DNA of 64,000 nt from Rhizobium sp. N324 (GTDB lineage: Bacteria > Pseudomonadota > Alphaproteobacteria > Rhizobiales > Rhizobiaceae): positions 248,001-312,000 of the forward strand of contig NZ_CP013634.1 in the NCBI RefSeq assembly GCF_001664485.1, given 5' to 3'. Position 1 is the first letter of the stretch. Each line of letters opens with the position of its first letter. The translations under genes were made by a program, and so were the position numbers. This document shows, in pieces, positions 17,925-27,159 of the stretch. The notes beneath the pieces were generated by a model. That model saw only the letters and a list, made by a program, of their open reading frames with translations, was not told where the DNA came from and ran no database searches.

Positions 17925-18724
17925 GCGACCGAGATCCTTGCCCGGGCATCGAGCGTTTCGCCGTCGAGCGCGTTCAGCGCATCGAGGAAACGCCAGGCGA
18001 AGGAGCCGGGCCCGGCCGCACCGAGCGCGGCATCTTCGCCGGCGATGGCGAAGGTTGCGAGTGCCGCGACCGTCGCGCCGAAGATATCTTCGGGTGCTGT
18101 GGCGGCAAAGGCGCCGACGAGGCAGGTCAGCGAGCAGCCGAGCGCGGTGACCTGCGGCATCAAGGCCGATCCGCCTGTGATGCGCACCGCCTTTTCACCG
18201 TCGGTGACGAAATCGACCGCACCGGTGACGGCGACGACCGCCTGCTGGCGCTCAGCCAGCCATCGCGCCGAATCTTCGGCCTGCTCGACCGGATCGCGGC
18301 TGTCGACACCTTGGCCGCGGCTCTCGCCGCCGGCGAGCGCGATGATCTCGGAGGCGTTGCCGCGGATGATCGTCGGCTTCAGTGCCAGCAGACCGGCAAC
18401 CGCGTCGCGGCGGAAAGCCGTGGCGTAGTGGGCGACCGGGTCGAGCACCCAGGGTTTGCCGGCCGAGTTCGCCGCCTTCGCCGCCGCCCGCATGCCGTCG
18501 ATCCATTGCGTCGACAGCGTGCCGATATTGACGGTCAGCGCATTTGCAATGCCGGCGAACTCGCCTGCTTCTTCGGCGGCATGCACCATGGCCGGCGAGG
18601 CGCCGGCGGCCAAGAGAACATTGGCGGCGACATTCATGGCGACATAGTTGGTGATGCACTGAACGAGCGGCGGCTTTTCGCGCATCGCCGTCAGCATGGC
18701 TCCTGGTGTGGTCCTAGTCTGCAT
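17921..18724 (-). CDS. thiM: Hydroxyethylthiazole kinase ThiM
   Basis: 267 residues; phosphorylates the salvaged thiazole alcohol (THZ). Motifs: PLVQCITNYVAMNVAANVLL, GASPAMVHAAEEA, KPWVLDPVAHYATAFRR, IIRGNASEIIALAG and the C-terminal VTALGCSLTCLVGAF, where Cys occupies the catalytic anion-hole loop. The ATG at 18724 follows GAAAGGGGCAAC. With thiE and thiD it forms a salvage set: no de novo thiC, thiG or thiO genes are present here. Confidence 0.96.
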   Translation of the reverse strand: MQTRTTPGAMLTAMREKPPLVQCITNYVAMNVAANVLLAAGASPAMVHAAEEAGEFAGIANALTVNIGTLSTQWIDGMRAAAKAANSAGKPWVLDPVAHYATAFRRDAVAGLLALKPTIIRGNASEIIALAGGESRGQGVDSRDPVEQAEDSARWLAERQQAVVAVTGAVDFVTDGEKAVRITGGSALMPQVTALGCSLTCLVGAFAATAPEDIFGATVAALATFAIAGEDAALGAAGPGSFAWRFLDALNALDGETLDARARISVA

Positions 18725-18779
18725 GTTGCCCCTTTCAGGCGGGGGCGGGCACGGGGTCATTCGTGCGGTGAGCCGCGAC

Positions 18780-18866
18780 CCCGAGCGACTCCCTCCGCCG
18801 GCATTATCCGGTTCAGGTTCGAAGGGTGCTTCTCAGCCCGTCTGTCGACGGGCGCCCCTGTCTCTC
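18780..18866 (-). ncRNA. TPP riboswitch (THI element)
   Basis: On the minus strand the leader of thiM contains the THI-box landmarks in order: a GGGGCGCCCG-type 5' stem, GGGCTGAGA (pyrimidine-sensing helix), then CCCTTCGAACCTGA, CCGGATAATGCCGG and GGAGGGA. The spacing to the thiM start is about 55-60 bases, consistent with control of translation or early termination by thiamine pyrophosphate. The exact outer boundaries are approximate. Confidence 0.95.
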
Positions 18867-19023
18867 ATCGCGCTCTTTTTCGCAGAGAACGGCGCGGATG
18901 TCATCTCGAAAATGACTGTCCTGCGACTGATCGGACATGACGCAAGCGGGCAGCGTGACTGCTGCGGTTCTGCGTTAACGTTGCTGCGGTTGGCTCTAAG
19001 ATAATCTGAGCATCGCCCAGCTC

Positions 19024-19608
19024 TTAGCTCAAATCATGCAGATCCGTCGTAATTGCCGGCCTGATCGAAAACTCGGAAAACCGCACCCTCAGCCCACTCC
19101 GTTCCGGCGTACAGGCCGTCGGCCCGACCTCGTAGCGCTCGGCAACCGGAAACGGCGCTAACCGCAGCAGCGGCCAGAAGCTGCCGTCGCGAGAGGCCTG
19201 GATGCGCAGGGCGCCGTTGGCGACGGTCACGCGGATGTGGAAATCCTCCAGCTCCTTGAAGGGTTGCGACACCGACCAGTCGGACCTGCCGTCGGTGACG
19301 ACGGTGCTAAGGAAGGCTTCGCCGTCGGTGAATTCGACGCCTGTCTTGACCCAGCGGCTTTCGTCGAGGCGCACCATCAGGCCGGCCTGATCGTAGAGGG
19401 TGCGGAATTCGCCCTGGATGCGGATCTGGGCGGTGAAGCTCTCGAGCGTGGGAAAGGCGAGGAAATGGCCGCTGTCGCGGGTGAAGCCGTAATAGGTTTC
19501 CCGCCAGAAATCGGTTTTCTCGCCGGTGGTCAGGGTGAGGGCGGAGTCGTCCACGCGCCAGCTGGCCGGTTCGTTCAGCCATTTTCCACCGTTGAAATCG
19601 ATGTTCAT
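19024..19608 (-). CDS. DUF1349 family protein (concanavalin-like fold)
   Basis: 194 residues with the family pattern: FNGGKWLNEPASWRVDDSAL, KTDFWRETYYGFTRDSGHFL, YDQAGLMVRLDESRWVKTGVEF and a C-terminal ERSGLRVRFSEFSI. DUF1349 proteins (Bacillus YesU is the best-known relative) are beta-sandwich proteins thought to bind or process carbohydrate. The ATG at 19608 follows GGAGAGGGTGGA. It is transcribed away from the ABC operon to its right, and no partner is evident. Confidence 0.8.
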   Translation of the reverse strand: MNIDFNGGKWLNEPASWRVDDSALTLTTGEKTDFWRETYYGFTRDSGHFLAFPTLESFTAQIRIQGEFRTLYDQAGLMVRLDESRWVKTGVEFTDGEAFLSTVVTDGRSDWSVSQPFKELEDFHIRVTVANGALRIQASRDGSFWPLLRLAPFPVAERYEVGPTACTPERSGLRVRFSEFSIRPAITTDLHDLS

Positions 19609-19763
19609 TCCACCCTCTCCTTATTGACGCTCTGCCGCTGCCGCTGCCGATTCTTCAGCCCGCATCATGCGCAGCCTTTGCGCAGGTGGCCAGCCGAAGC
19701 CGGTGATACGGTCCGCTTTCGCCATCCTGATCCTCGTCCCACGATATAATCCGCGGCTTCCGC

Positions 19764-19791
19764 TTGACACCACCACTTCATCTCTTATTCT
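19764..19791 (+). promoter_or_regulatory. Probable sigma70 promoter of the second family-5 ABC operon
   Basis: TTGACA (19764-19769), a 16-base spacer, then TATTCT (19786-19791), 50 bases before the binding-protein ATG. Between them and the start lies a small inverted repeat, AATTA-CA-TAATT (19806-19817), which could serve as an operator for one of the downstream GntR regulators. Confidence 0.5.
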
Positions 19792-19841
19792 GTTACAAAA
19801 AGATGAATTACATAATTGTGGAACTGAAGGGGAGCCATCAC

Positions 19842-21368
19842 ATGAAAACGCTTGTCGCATTCCTGCTCGGCACTGCGCTTGTCGCCCTGCCTTCGACCCT
19901 CTTTGCCCAGGAAAAGGGCGGCGTCATCAATGTCGCGACGATCGGCGAGCCGCCGACGCTCGATCCGATGTCGTCGACGGCCGATCTTGTCGGCATCGTC
20001 ACGCAGCATATTTTCGAAACGCTCTACACCTTCGACAAGAGCTGGAATGTCACGCCGCTGCTGGCCGAAAGCCTGCCTGAGATCAGTGCCGACGGCAAAA
20101 CCTATACGATCAAGCTCAGGACCGGCATCAAGTTCCACGACAATAGCGACATGACCTCGCACGATGTCGTCGCTTCGCTCAGCCGCTGGATGAAGATCGC
20201 CTCGCGCGGCAAGCAGGTGGCCGGCTTCATCGACAAGATCACGGCTGCCGATCCCGCAACCGTCACGATCACGTTGAAGCAGCCCTATGCGCCGCTGACC
20301 TCACTGCTTGCCTTCAACAATTCGGCGGCGATCATCATCCCCTCGGAAAAGCAGGACGAGCCGATGAAGGAGTTCATCGGCACCGGCCCCTATATGCTGA
20401 AGGAGCGCAAGGCCGACCAGTATATCCAGCTCGTCCGCTTCGACGGCTACAAGTCCCGCGAAGGCGACAGCAACGGCTATGGCGGCGCCCGCCATCAATA
20501 TCTCGATGAAATCCGCTTCGTGCCGGTGCCGGATCCGAACACCCGCGTCGAGGCCGCGATCTCCGGCCAGTATGATTATGTCGATTCGATCGCCGTCGAA
20601 TCCTACGACAAGGTGAAGGCTTCCACAGCCTCGCAGCCGGTCATGCTGAAGCCCTTCGGTTATCCGGTCTTCGTCTTCAACACTAGGGAAGGCGTTGCTG
20701 CGAATGTCGAGGTCCGCAAGGCGATCCGCCAGGCGCTCAGCATGGAAGACATGCTGGCCGCCGCTTTCGGCAGCAAGGATTTTTATGCGCTCGACGGCGC
20801 CATCTATCCGAAGACATTCTCCTGGTCGACGGATGACGGCGTCGAGGGTGCCTATAATGTCGCCGATCCGGAAGGGGCGGCGGCGGCCGCCAAGAAGGCC
20901 GGTTATAACGGCGAGCCGATCCGCATCCTGACCAGCCGCCAGTATGAATTCCATTACAAGATGGCGCAGGTCGCCGCCGAATATCTGAAGCTTGCCGGCT
21001 TCACCGTCGATATGCAGGTGGTCGACTGGGCGACGCTGACGCAGCGCCGCACCGATCCGAAGCTCTGGGATATCTACATCACCCACAGCCCCTTCCTTCC
21101 GGAACCGGCCCTCATCGGTTCGCTCTCGACCAGCTCGCCCGGCTGGTGGGATACGCCGGCCCGCAAGGCCGCTGTCGATGCCTTCACCTCCGAGGTGGAC
21201 CCGACGAAGCGCGTGGCACTCTGGGCCGATGTCCAGAAGGCTATCTATACAGACGCGCCCTTCATAAAGATCGGCGATTTCAACGCGGTCTCGGCGAAAT
21301 CGGTCAAGCTCGAAGGCGTCGATCCGGCCCCCTGGCCGTATTTCTGGAACGCTTCGATCAAGAAGTGA
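19842..21368 (+). CDS. ABC transporter substrate-binding protein, family 5
   Basis: 508 residues with signal peptide MKTLVAFLLGTALVALPSTL, cut near FAQ-EKGG. SBP_bac_5 landmarks: IGEPPTLDPMSSTADLV, TQHIFETLYTF, IKLRTGIKFHDNSDMTSHDV, VEVRKAIRQALSMEDML and IRILTSRQYEFHYKMAQVAA. The ATG at 19842 follows AAGGGGAGCCATCAC; an upstream in-frame ATG lacks a signal-like context. It heads an operon with two permeases, metabolic enzymes and a fused ATPase. Ligand unknown; the enzymes suggest an amino or ureido compound. Confidence 0.92.
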   Translation: MKTLVAFLLGTALVALPSTLFAQEKGGVINVATIGEPPTLDPMSSTADLVGIVTQHIFETLYTFDKSWNVTPLLAESLPEISADGKTYTIKLRTGIKFHDNSDMTSHDVVASLSRWMKIASRGKQVAGFIDKITAADPATVTITLKQPYAPLTSLLAFNNSAAIIIPSEKQDEPMKEFIGTGPYMLKERKADQYIQLVRFDGYKSREGDSNGYGGARHQYLDEIRFVPVPDPNTRVEAAISGQYDYVDSIAVESYDKVKASTASQPVMLKPFGYPVFVFNTREGVAANVEVRKAIRQALSMEDMLAAAFGSKDFYALDGAIYPKTFSWSTDDGVEGAYNVADPEGAAAAAKKAGYNGEPIRILTSRQYEFHYKMAQVAAEYLKLAGFTVDMQVVDWATLTQRRTDPKLWDIYITHSPFLPEPALIGSLSTSSPGWWDTPARKAAVDAFTSEVDPTKRVALWADVQKAIYTDAPFIKIGDFNAVSAKSVKLEGVDPAPWPYFWNASIKK

Positions 21369-21396
21369 TGGAGTGATTTCGGTGGCCGCTACTTGC

Positions 21397-21535
21397 TCCC
21401 TCATTCCTGTGCTTGTCACAGGAATCCAGCACGCCCAAGTCCTTGGGCGCGGAGGATTTCTTGAACCGATAAAGGTCAATCACGGCGCAGACGCGCCGTG
21501 GCTGGATCCCTGTGTCAAGCACAGGGATGAGGGAG
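21397..21535. repeat. Rhizobial intergenic palindromic (RIME-like) element
   Basis: Two 35-base arms (21397-21431 and 21501-21535) are reverse complements with 3 mismatches. Between them are two smaller hairpins: GCCCAAG/CTTGGGC, and CACGGCG/CGCCGTG at 21481-21500. The layout matches the mosaic palindromes scattered between genes in Rhizobiaceae. It sits between the binding-protein and permease genes of one operon, where the RNA fold could stabilise the upstream message or attenuate downstream expression. The repeat is seen directly; naming it RIME is from memory. Confidence 0.7.
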
Positions 21536-21590
21536 GGCGGCGGATTCCGCTACGACACGGACATGGACCAAGCCGAGGAGCAATGTTCGG

Positions 21591-22532
21591 ATGATCCGCT
21601 ACATCCTCCAGCGCCTGTTCGGCATGATCGTCGTGATGTTTCTCGTCGTCACGATCGTCTTCGTCATCGTGCGGGTGACGCCGGGCGATCCGGCCGCCGT
21701 CATGCTCGGGCCGGATGCGACGCCGCAGGATGTTGCCGATCTTCGAGCCAGGCTCGGGCTCGATCAGTCGCTCGGCCTGCAATATGTCTATTATATCGGC
21801 CAGCTGCTGAAGGGTGATCTCGGCCAGTCGATCTTCCTCAACATGCCGGTCACCTCAGCGCTACTCGACCGCGCCGAACCGACCTTCTTCCTGACGCTGT
21901 TTTCGCTTGCCATCGCGAGCATCATCGCGCTGCCGATCGGCATCTATGCCGCCTATCGGCGCGGCTCCTTCGTCGACCAGGCGGCAACGACGCTGGCGAT
22001 GTTTGCCGCCAGCATTCCGAGCTTCTGGCTCGGCCTCATCCTGATGCAGTTCTTCGCCGTCCGGCTCAATCTCTTCCCGGTTTCGGGCTATGGCGGCCCC
22101 GGCTCAACCTTCGCGGACCGGATGTATCACCTGACGCTGCCGGCCTTTGCGCTCGGCATCGTCTCCTCGGCGCTGATCCTGCGCTTCACCCGCGCCTCGA
22201 TGCTCGATGTGCTCGGCGACGATTATATCCGCACGGCGCGCGCCAAGGGGCTGATCGAGCGCAAGGTCATCCTCAAGCACGCGCTGAAGAATGCGCTGAT
22301 CCCGATCCTGACGGTGCTCGGCCTGACGGCGGCGGTGCTGATATCGGGTGCCGTCGTCACCGAAACGGTCTTCGGCCTTCCCGGCGTGGGCAATCTAGTG
22401 GTCTCAGCGGTGCTGCGCCGCGATTACCCCGTCATCCAGGGGGCGCTGCTGGTCATCGCCGCCCTCTACGTGCTGATCAATTTTGCGATCGACATGCTCT
22501 ATCTGCTGGTCGATCCGAGGGTGCGCTACTGA
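21591..22532 (+). CDS. ABC transporter permease (DppB-like)
   Basis: 313 residues. N-terminal MIRYILQRLFGMIVVMFLVV, the conserved VRVTPGDPAAVMLGPDAT, EAA loop DYIRTARAKGLIERKVILKHALKNALIP and C-terminal VTETVFGLPGVGNLVVSAVLRRDYPVIQG place it with DppB/GsiC permeases. It is separated from the binding-protein gene by the palindromic element and overlaps the next permease gene by one base (TGATG). Confidence 0.93.
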   Translation: MIRYILQRLFGMIVVMFLVVTIVFVIVRVTPGDPAAVMLGPDATPQDVADLRARLGLDQSLGLQYVYYIGQLLKGDLGQSIFLNMPVTSALLDRAEPTFFLTLFSLAIASIIALPIGIYAAYRRGSFVDQAATTLAMFAASIPSFWLGLILMQFFAVRLNLFPVSGYGGPGSTFADRMYHLTLPAFALGIVSSALILRFTRASMLDVLGDDYIRTARAKGLIERKVILKHALKNALIPILTVLGLTAAVLISGAVVTETVFGLPGVGNLVVSAVLRRDYPVIQGALLVIAALYVLINFAIDMLYLLVDPRVRY

Positions 22533-23401
22533 TGGCCGATATCGCAATCAAATCAGCCGAGAGCGAAGGCGGCAAATTCGTCCGCCGCCTGCTGAAGCGC
22601 AAGACGGTGGCCTTCGGCCTGCTGATCCTGGCGATCTTCGTGCTGCTGGCGGTCTTCGCGCCTATGGTCGCGCCCTATTCGCCCTCCAAGCTTTCGATCG
22701 TCAACCGGTTGAAGCCGCCAGGCGGCACCTTCTTCTTCGGCACGGACGAGTTCGGCCGCGACGTCTTCTCGCGCACGATCTTTGCCGGCCGCCTGTCGCT
22801 GCTCGTCGGTGCGGCGGTCGTCAGCCTGTCGGCGGTGATCGGCGTCACGCTTGGCCTGCTTGCCGGCTTCTTCCAGAAGCTCGATACGCCGATCGCCCGG
22901 CTGATCGACGCGATGATGGCCTTCCCGGATATTCTGCTGGCGATCGCCCTTGTCGCTGCGCTCGGCCCGTCCTTGACCACTGTTATCATCGCGCTGTCGA
23001 TCGTCTATTCCCCGCGCCTTGCCCGCATTGTCCGTGCATCGACGCTGGTTATCCGCGAACTGCCCTATGTCGAGGCGGCGAGGGCGCTCGGCATTTCCAC
23101 CTTCCACATCATGACCCGGCATGTGCTGCGCAATCTGCTGTCGCCGATCCTGGTGCAGGCCACGTTCCTCTTCGCCAGCGCCATGTTGGCCGAAGCTGGT
23201 CTCTCCTTCCTCGGCCTCGGCGTCAGCCCGGAGATCCCGACCTGGGGAACGATGATCGCCGCCGGCCGCCAATATATCGGCCAGGCCGACTGGATGACGC
23301 TGTTTCCCGGTGTCGCCATCATCCTTTCGGTGCTGTCGCTGCAGATGGTCGGCGACGGCCTCAGGGACATGCTCGACCCAAGACTTCGCAAGGACCTTTA
23401 A
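22532..23401 (+). CDS. ABC transporter permease (DppC-like)
   Basis: 289 residues with the OppC_N segment, the motif FFFGTDEFGRDVFSRTIFAGRLSL, EAA loop IRELPYVEAARALGISTFHI and the ending LAEAGLSFLGLGVSPEIPTWG. It is the partner permease of the DppB-like protein. About six membrane helices. It begins at the ATG overlapping the previous stop codon. Confidence 0.93.
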   Translation: MADIAIKSAESEGGKFVRRLLKRKTVAFGLLILAIFVLLAVFAPMVAPYSPSKLSIVNRLKPPGGTFFFGTDEFGRDVFSRTIFAGRLSLLVGAAVVSLSAVIGVTLGLLAGFFQKLDTPIARLIDAMMAFPDILLAIALVAALGPSLTTVIIALSIVYSPRLARIVRASTLVIRELPYVEAARALGISTFHIMTRHVLRNLLSPILVQATFLFASAMLAEAGLSFLGLGVSPEIPTWGTMIAAGRQYIGQADWMTLFPGVAIILSVLSLQMVGDGLRDMLDPRLRKDL

Positions 23402-23407
23402 TCCGCC

Positions 23408-23446
23408 GACCTAAATCGGCCAATCCAAAATTCGCCAATCCAAATT
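23408..23446. repeat. Short tandem repeat between permease and ridA-type genes
   Basis: Roughly two and a half imperfect copies of a 15-base unit related to TTCGCCAATCCAAAA follow the permease stop. No gene is encoded. It may only be a replication-slippage product; it lies in the leader of the RidA gene. Confidence 0.4.
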
Positions 23447-23464
23447 CGCATGACAGGAGTTTGC

Positions 23465-23962
23465 GTGAATCAGTTTCCAACCGCCGCCGGCAAGGTCGAG
23501 AACTCGCCTTACCAACGGTTAGCCGCCCTCGGCATAAAGCTGCCGCCACCGCCGCCGCCGATCGCCAATTTCGTGACGCATGTGGTGGAGGGCAATATGC
23601 TTTACCTCTCCGGCCAGGGGCCGCGCGAGGCCGACGGTTTCCTGCATGCCGGCAAAGTCGGCGCCAATGTCGGTGTCGAGGAGGCTTACCGGCATGCGCG
23701 GCTGACCGGCATCAATCTGCTCGCCGTCATGCATGATGCGCTCGGCGATCTTTCCCGCGTCAAGCGGGTGGTCAAGCTGCTCGGCATGGTCAATGCCGTG
23801 CCTGAATTCGAGGATCATCCGAGCGTCATCAACGGTTGCTCGGATCTGTTGATCGCGGTCTTCGGCGCGGCCGGCGAACATGCCCGCTCGGCCGTCGGCT
23901 TCGGCTCGCTGCCCGGCAACATCACCGTCGAAATTGAGGCGATCGTCGCCTTGAATGGCTGA
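23465..23962 (+). CDS. RidA/YjgF family enamine/imine deaminase-like protein
   Basis: 165 residues, longer than the usual 130. RidA proteins hydrolyse reactive enamines and imines released by PLP enzymes. Visible family segments: [57 protein letters not shown] and the C-terminal [23 protein letters not shown]. The arginine of the trimer-interface site is in [11 protein letters not shown]. The start is taken as GTG at 23465, after CAGGAGTTTGC; an ATG at 23450 precedes that site. It sits directly before a PLP enzyme gene, the expected partner. Confidence 0.85.
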   Translation: MNQFPTAAGKVENSPYQRLAALGIKLPPPPPPIANFVTHVVEGNMLYLSGQGPREADGFLHAGKVGANVGVEEAYRHARLTGINLLAVMHDALGDLSRVKRVVKLLGMVNAVPEFEDHPSVINGCSDLLIAVFGAAGEHARSAVGFGSLPGNITVEIEAIVALNG

Positions 23963-24030
23963 CGAGAGCTTTCATATTCGGAGCAGCGCCACCATGGCCC
24001 GTTCCTCGACTGAGATTTCTGGAGACCTTC

Positions 24031-25227
24031 ATGCCCACTGATATCAGACCTTCGCTCGGCCTTCGCCCCGTCATCAACGTATCCGGCACGATGACCAGCC
24101 TCGGCGCCTCGATCGTCGTGCCGGAGGCGGTCGAGGCGATGGCATCGATCCTGCCGCATTTCGTCGAGATCAACGACCTGCAGCGCAAGGCAAGCGCCGT
24201 CATCGCCCGCCTGACCGGCGGCGAGGCGGGCTTCGTCACCGCCTCCTGCTCGGCCGGCATTTCGCTGGCGGTCGCCGGCGCCATCACCGGCGACAATCTG
24301 CTGGCGATCGAAAAGCTGCCGGATGTAGTGCCCGAGAAGAACGAGGTGCTGGTGCAGATGGGCCATGTGGTCAGCTACGGCGCGCCGGTCGATCAGGCGA
24401 TCCGGCTTGCCGGCGGCAAGGTCGTATTGATCGGCCAGGCAACCTCGACGCATCGCTTCCACATGGAAAAGGCGATCACCGAAAAGACCGCCGCCGCCGT
24501 CTATGTCGTCTCCCACCATGTCGTCGATTACGGCCTGCTGAACCTCAAGGAATTCGTCGAGATCGCTCATGCCAGAGGTGTGCCTGTGATCGTCGATGCC
24601 GCCTCGGAATATGATCTCCGGATCTTCCTGGAGCAGGGGGCCGATATCGCCCTCTATTCCGGCCACAAATTCCTCGGCGGCCCGACGTCTGGCATCGTTG
24701 CCGGCCGCAAGGAGCTGGTGCGCCATGCCTTCCTGCAGAATATGGGAATCGGCCGCGGCATGAAGGTCGGCAAGGAAAGCATCTTCGGCGTCATGGCCGC
24801 ACTCGAAGCCTGGGAAAAGCGCGATCATGCCGGCATCCGCGAGCGCGAGACCAGCTATCTCAACCTGTGGAAACGCACGCTCGATGGCCGTCCCGGCGTC
24901 ACGGCGCTGATCGAGCCCGATCCGACCAACAATCCGCTTGAGCGGCTGCGCCTGATCGTCGATGCCGAGCAGGCCCATATCACGGCCTGGGATCTCGCCG
25001 ATGCGCTGGCGAAGGGCAGCCCGCCGATCATCGTGCGCGACCATGAGGTGGAGCACCGCTATTTCTACCTCGACCCGTGCAACCTGCATCCGGGCCAGGA
25101 GGGCATCGTCGCAAATCGCCTGGCCGAGGAACTCGACAAGGCGCGCGCCTCCAACGAAATCATCGCAACCCCGATCGAAAACCGCAGCCGGCACCGCTTC
25201 GACGGGCTGCTGCGCTGGCCGGATTGA
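24031..25227 (+). CDS. SelA/DgaE-like PLP-dependent lyase or aminotransferase
   Basis: 398 residues of the fold-type I PLP family that includes SelA and D-glucosaminate-6-phosphate ammonia-lyase (DgaE). Motifs: [19 protein letters not shown] at the N-terminus, [29 protein letters not shown] (Asp189, which would pair with the PLP nitrogen) and [13 protein letters not shown] with Lys213 as the likely Schiff-base lysine. SelA itself is excluded by length and by the metabolic context. A beta-eliminating ammonia-lyase would release an enamine for the adjacent RidA protein. Exact substrate unknown. Confidence 0.8.
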   Translation: MPTDIRPSLGLRPVINVSGTMTSLGASIVVPEAVEAMASILPHFVEINDLQRKASAVIARLTGGEAGFVTASCSAGISLAVAGAITGDNLLAIEKLPDVVPEKNEVLVQMGHVVSYGAPVDQAIRLAGGKVVLIGQATSTHRFHMEKAITEKTAAAVYVVSHHVVDYGLLNLKEFVEIAHARGVPVIVDAASEYDLRIFLEQGADIALYSGHKFLGGPTSGIVAGRKELVRHAFLQNMGIGRGMKVGKESIFGVMAALEAWEKRDHAGIRERETSYLNLWKRTLDGRPGVTALIEPDPTNNPLERLRLIVDAEQAHITAWDLADALAKGSPPIIVRDHEVEHRYFYLDPCNLHPGQEGIVANRLAEELDKARASNEIIATPIENRSRHRFDGLLRWPD

Positions 25228-25244
25228 ACGTAGAAGGAACCGAC

Positions 25245-27080
25245 ATGAGCAGCGTCCAGGCGCAATCGATCGAGACAGCCACCCCCGTTCTTTCCGTCGA
25301 GGGGCTGACGACGTCCTTTCTGGTCGACGGCGCCTGGAAGCCTGTGGTGCGCGACATCTCCTTCACCGTCGCGCCCGGCGAGACGGTGGCGATCGTCGGC
25401 GAATCCGGCTCGGGCAAGAGTGTCACGTCGCTGTCGATCATGCGGCTGCTGCAGGCCGACACAAGCCGTGTCGAGGGCCGGGTCAGGCTCGGCGGACGCG
25501 ACCTGCTGGCCTTGCCGGAACAGGCCATGCGGCAGGTGCGCGGTAATGAGGTGGCGATGATCTTCCAGGAGCCGATGACATCTCTCAATCCGCTCTTCAC
25601 CATCGGCGATCAGATTTCCGAAGCGCTGCTCTGCCATTCCGATGTCAGCCGGGCCGATGCCAGGGCCGAGACGATCAGGCTGCTGGAAAAAGTTCGCATC
25701 CCCTCGGCCGCCTCGCGCTTCGACGAATATCCGCATCGTTTTTCCGGCGGCATGCGCCAGCGGGTGATGATCGCCATGGCGCTCGCCAGCCGGCCCAAAC
25801 TGCTGATCGCCGACGAGCCGACGACGGCCCTCGACGTGACGATCCAGGGCCAGATCCTCGATCTCATCAAGATGCTGCAGGAAGAGGAGGGGACCTCCGT
25901 TCTCTTCATCACCCATGATATGGGCGTCGTCGCCGAGATCGCCGACAGGACGGTGGTGATGTATCGCGGCGAGCAGGTCGAAAGCGGCCCCACCGCCGAT
26001 ATTTTTCACCGCGGCAAACATCCCTATACGAGGGCACTGCTGTCGGCCGTGCCGGTGCTCGGCTCGATGCAGGGCCGCCAGCGGCCGCTGCGTTTTCCCG
26101 TGGTCAACACGGCGACGGGTCAGTCGGATAGTCCGGCCGAGGCTGCCGATACCGTCGCCGCAACGCCGGTCTTGCAGGTGAGGAACCTCACCAAGCGTTT
26201 CGACATTCATTCCGGCCTGTTCGGCCGGCTGACCAGCCGCGTGCATGCTGTCGAAAACGTCTCCTTCGATCTGCACGCCGGCGAAACCCTGTCGCTCGTC
26301 GGTGAATCCGGCTGCGGCAAGTCGACGACCGGGCGCGCTATCATGCGTCTCATCGAGCCGCAGGCGGGCTCCGTTCTCGTCGAGGGCAGGGAGGTGCTCG
26401 GTCTCGACAAGGGGGATTTGCGCGAGATGCGCAAATCCGTGCAGATGATCTTCCAGGATCCCTTCGCCAGTCTCAATCCGCGCATGACGGTGGGGGCGGC
26501 GATCGCCGAGCCCTATCTCGAGCACCGGATGGGCAATTCGAAGCAGGCAAGGGAGGTCGTGGCGGACCTGCTGGTCAAGGTCGGGCTCTCTCCCGAGATG
26601 GCTTCGCGTTACCCGCATGAATTTTCCGGCGGCCAGCGGCAGCGCATCTGCATCGCCCGGGCGCTCGCTTTGCAGCCGAAGGTGATCGTCGCCGACGAAA
26701 GCGTGTCGGCGCTCGATGTTTCGATCAAGGCGCAGGTCATCAACCTGATGCTCGACCTGCAGCAGAGCCTCAACCTCGCCTTCCTGTTCATCTCGCACGA
26801 CATGGCCGTGGTCGAGCGCGTCAGCCATCGCGTCGCGGTGATGTATCTGGGCGAAATCGTCGAAATCGGCCCGCGCGCCGCCGTCTTCGAAAGCCCGCAG
26901 CATCCCTATACGAAAAAACTCATCGCCGCCGTGCCGGTGCCCGATCCCGACCGCCGCCACGAAAAACGCATGGTGGCGAATGATGAGATCAAGAGCCCGA
27001 TGCGATCAGTCGATTACCAGCCTCCGGCCACCTTGTATCGTGAAGTCGGGCCGGGCCATCTGGTGATGGCCGACCGGTAG
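25245..27080 (+). CDS. Fused two-domain ABC transporter ATPase (DppD-DppF type)
   Basis: 611 residues holding two complete ATPase domains. Domain 1: Walker [10 protein letters not shown], signature FSGGMRQRV, Walker [15 protein letters not shown]. Domain 2: Walker [24 protein letters not shown], signature FSGGQRQRI, Walker [15 protein letters not shown]. The second Walker B has Glu-Ser rather than Glu-Pro, as in many GsiA-like proteins. A linker of about 40 residues joins them. The ATG at 25245 follows AGAAGGAACCGAC. It replaces separate DppD and DppF proteins in this importer. Confidence 0.93.
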   Translation: MSSVQAQSIETATPVLSVEGLTTSFLVDGAWKPVVRDISFTVAPGETVAIVGESGSGKSVTSLSIMRLLQADTSRVEGRVRLGGRDLLALPEQAMRQVRGNEVAMIFQEPMTSLNPLFTIGDQISEALLCHSDVSRADARAETIRLLEKVRIPSAASRFDEYPHRFSGGMRQRVMIAMALASRPKLLIADEPTTALDVTIQGQILDLIKMLQEEEGTSVLFITHDMGVVAEIADRTVVMYRGEQVESGPTADIFHRGKHPYTRALLSAVPVLGSMQGRQRPLRFPVVNTATGQSDSPAEAADTVAATPVLQVRNLTKRFDIHSGLFGRLTSRVHAVENVSFDLHAGETLSLVGESGCGKSTTGRAIMRLIEPQAGSVLVEGREVLGLDKGDLREMRKSVQMIFQDPFASLNPRMTVGAAIAEPYLEHRMGNSKQAREVVADLLVKVGLSPEMASRYPHEFSGGQRQRICIARALALQPKVIVADESVSALDVSIKAQVINLMLDLQQSLNLAFLFISHDMAVVERVSHRVAVMYLGEIVEIGPRAAVFESPQHPYTKKLIAAVPVPDPDRRHEKRMVANDEIKSPMRSVDYQPPATLYREVGPGHLVMADR

Positions 27081-27159
27081 CGAAAGGCGTTGGGAGTTGC
27101 CTAACGGACCGGCGGCGCATAAAGCAGATGCGGAGACACCTGCCTGGAAAGCCGCATCA

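Noticed and set aside
24031-25227. Calling the PLP enzyme selenocysteine synthase SelA
   Set aside because: It is about 60 residues shorter than SelA, no selB or selC is nearby, and it sits inside a transport operon.
25065-26960. A long antisense frame opposite the fused ATPase gene
   Set aside because: Antisense shadow of a GC-rich gene; the sense frame has all ATPase motifs twice.
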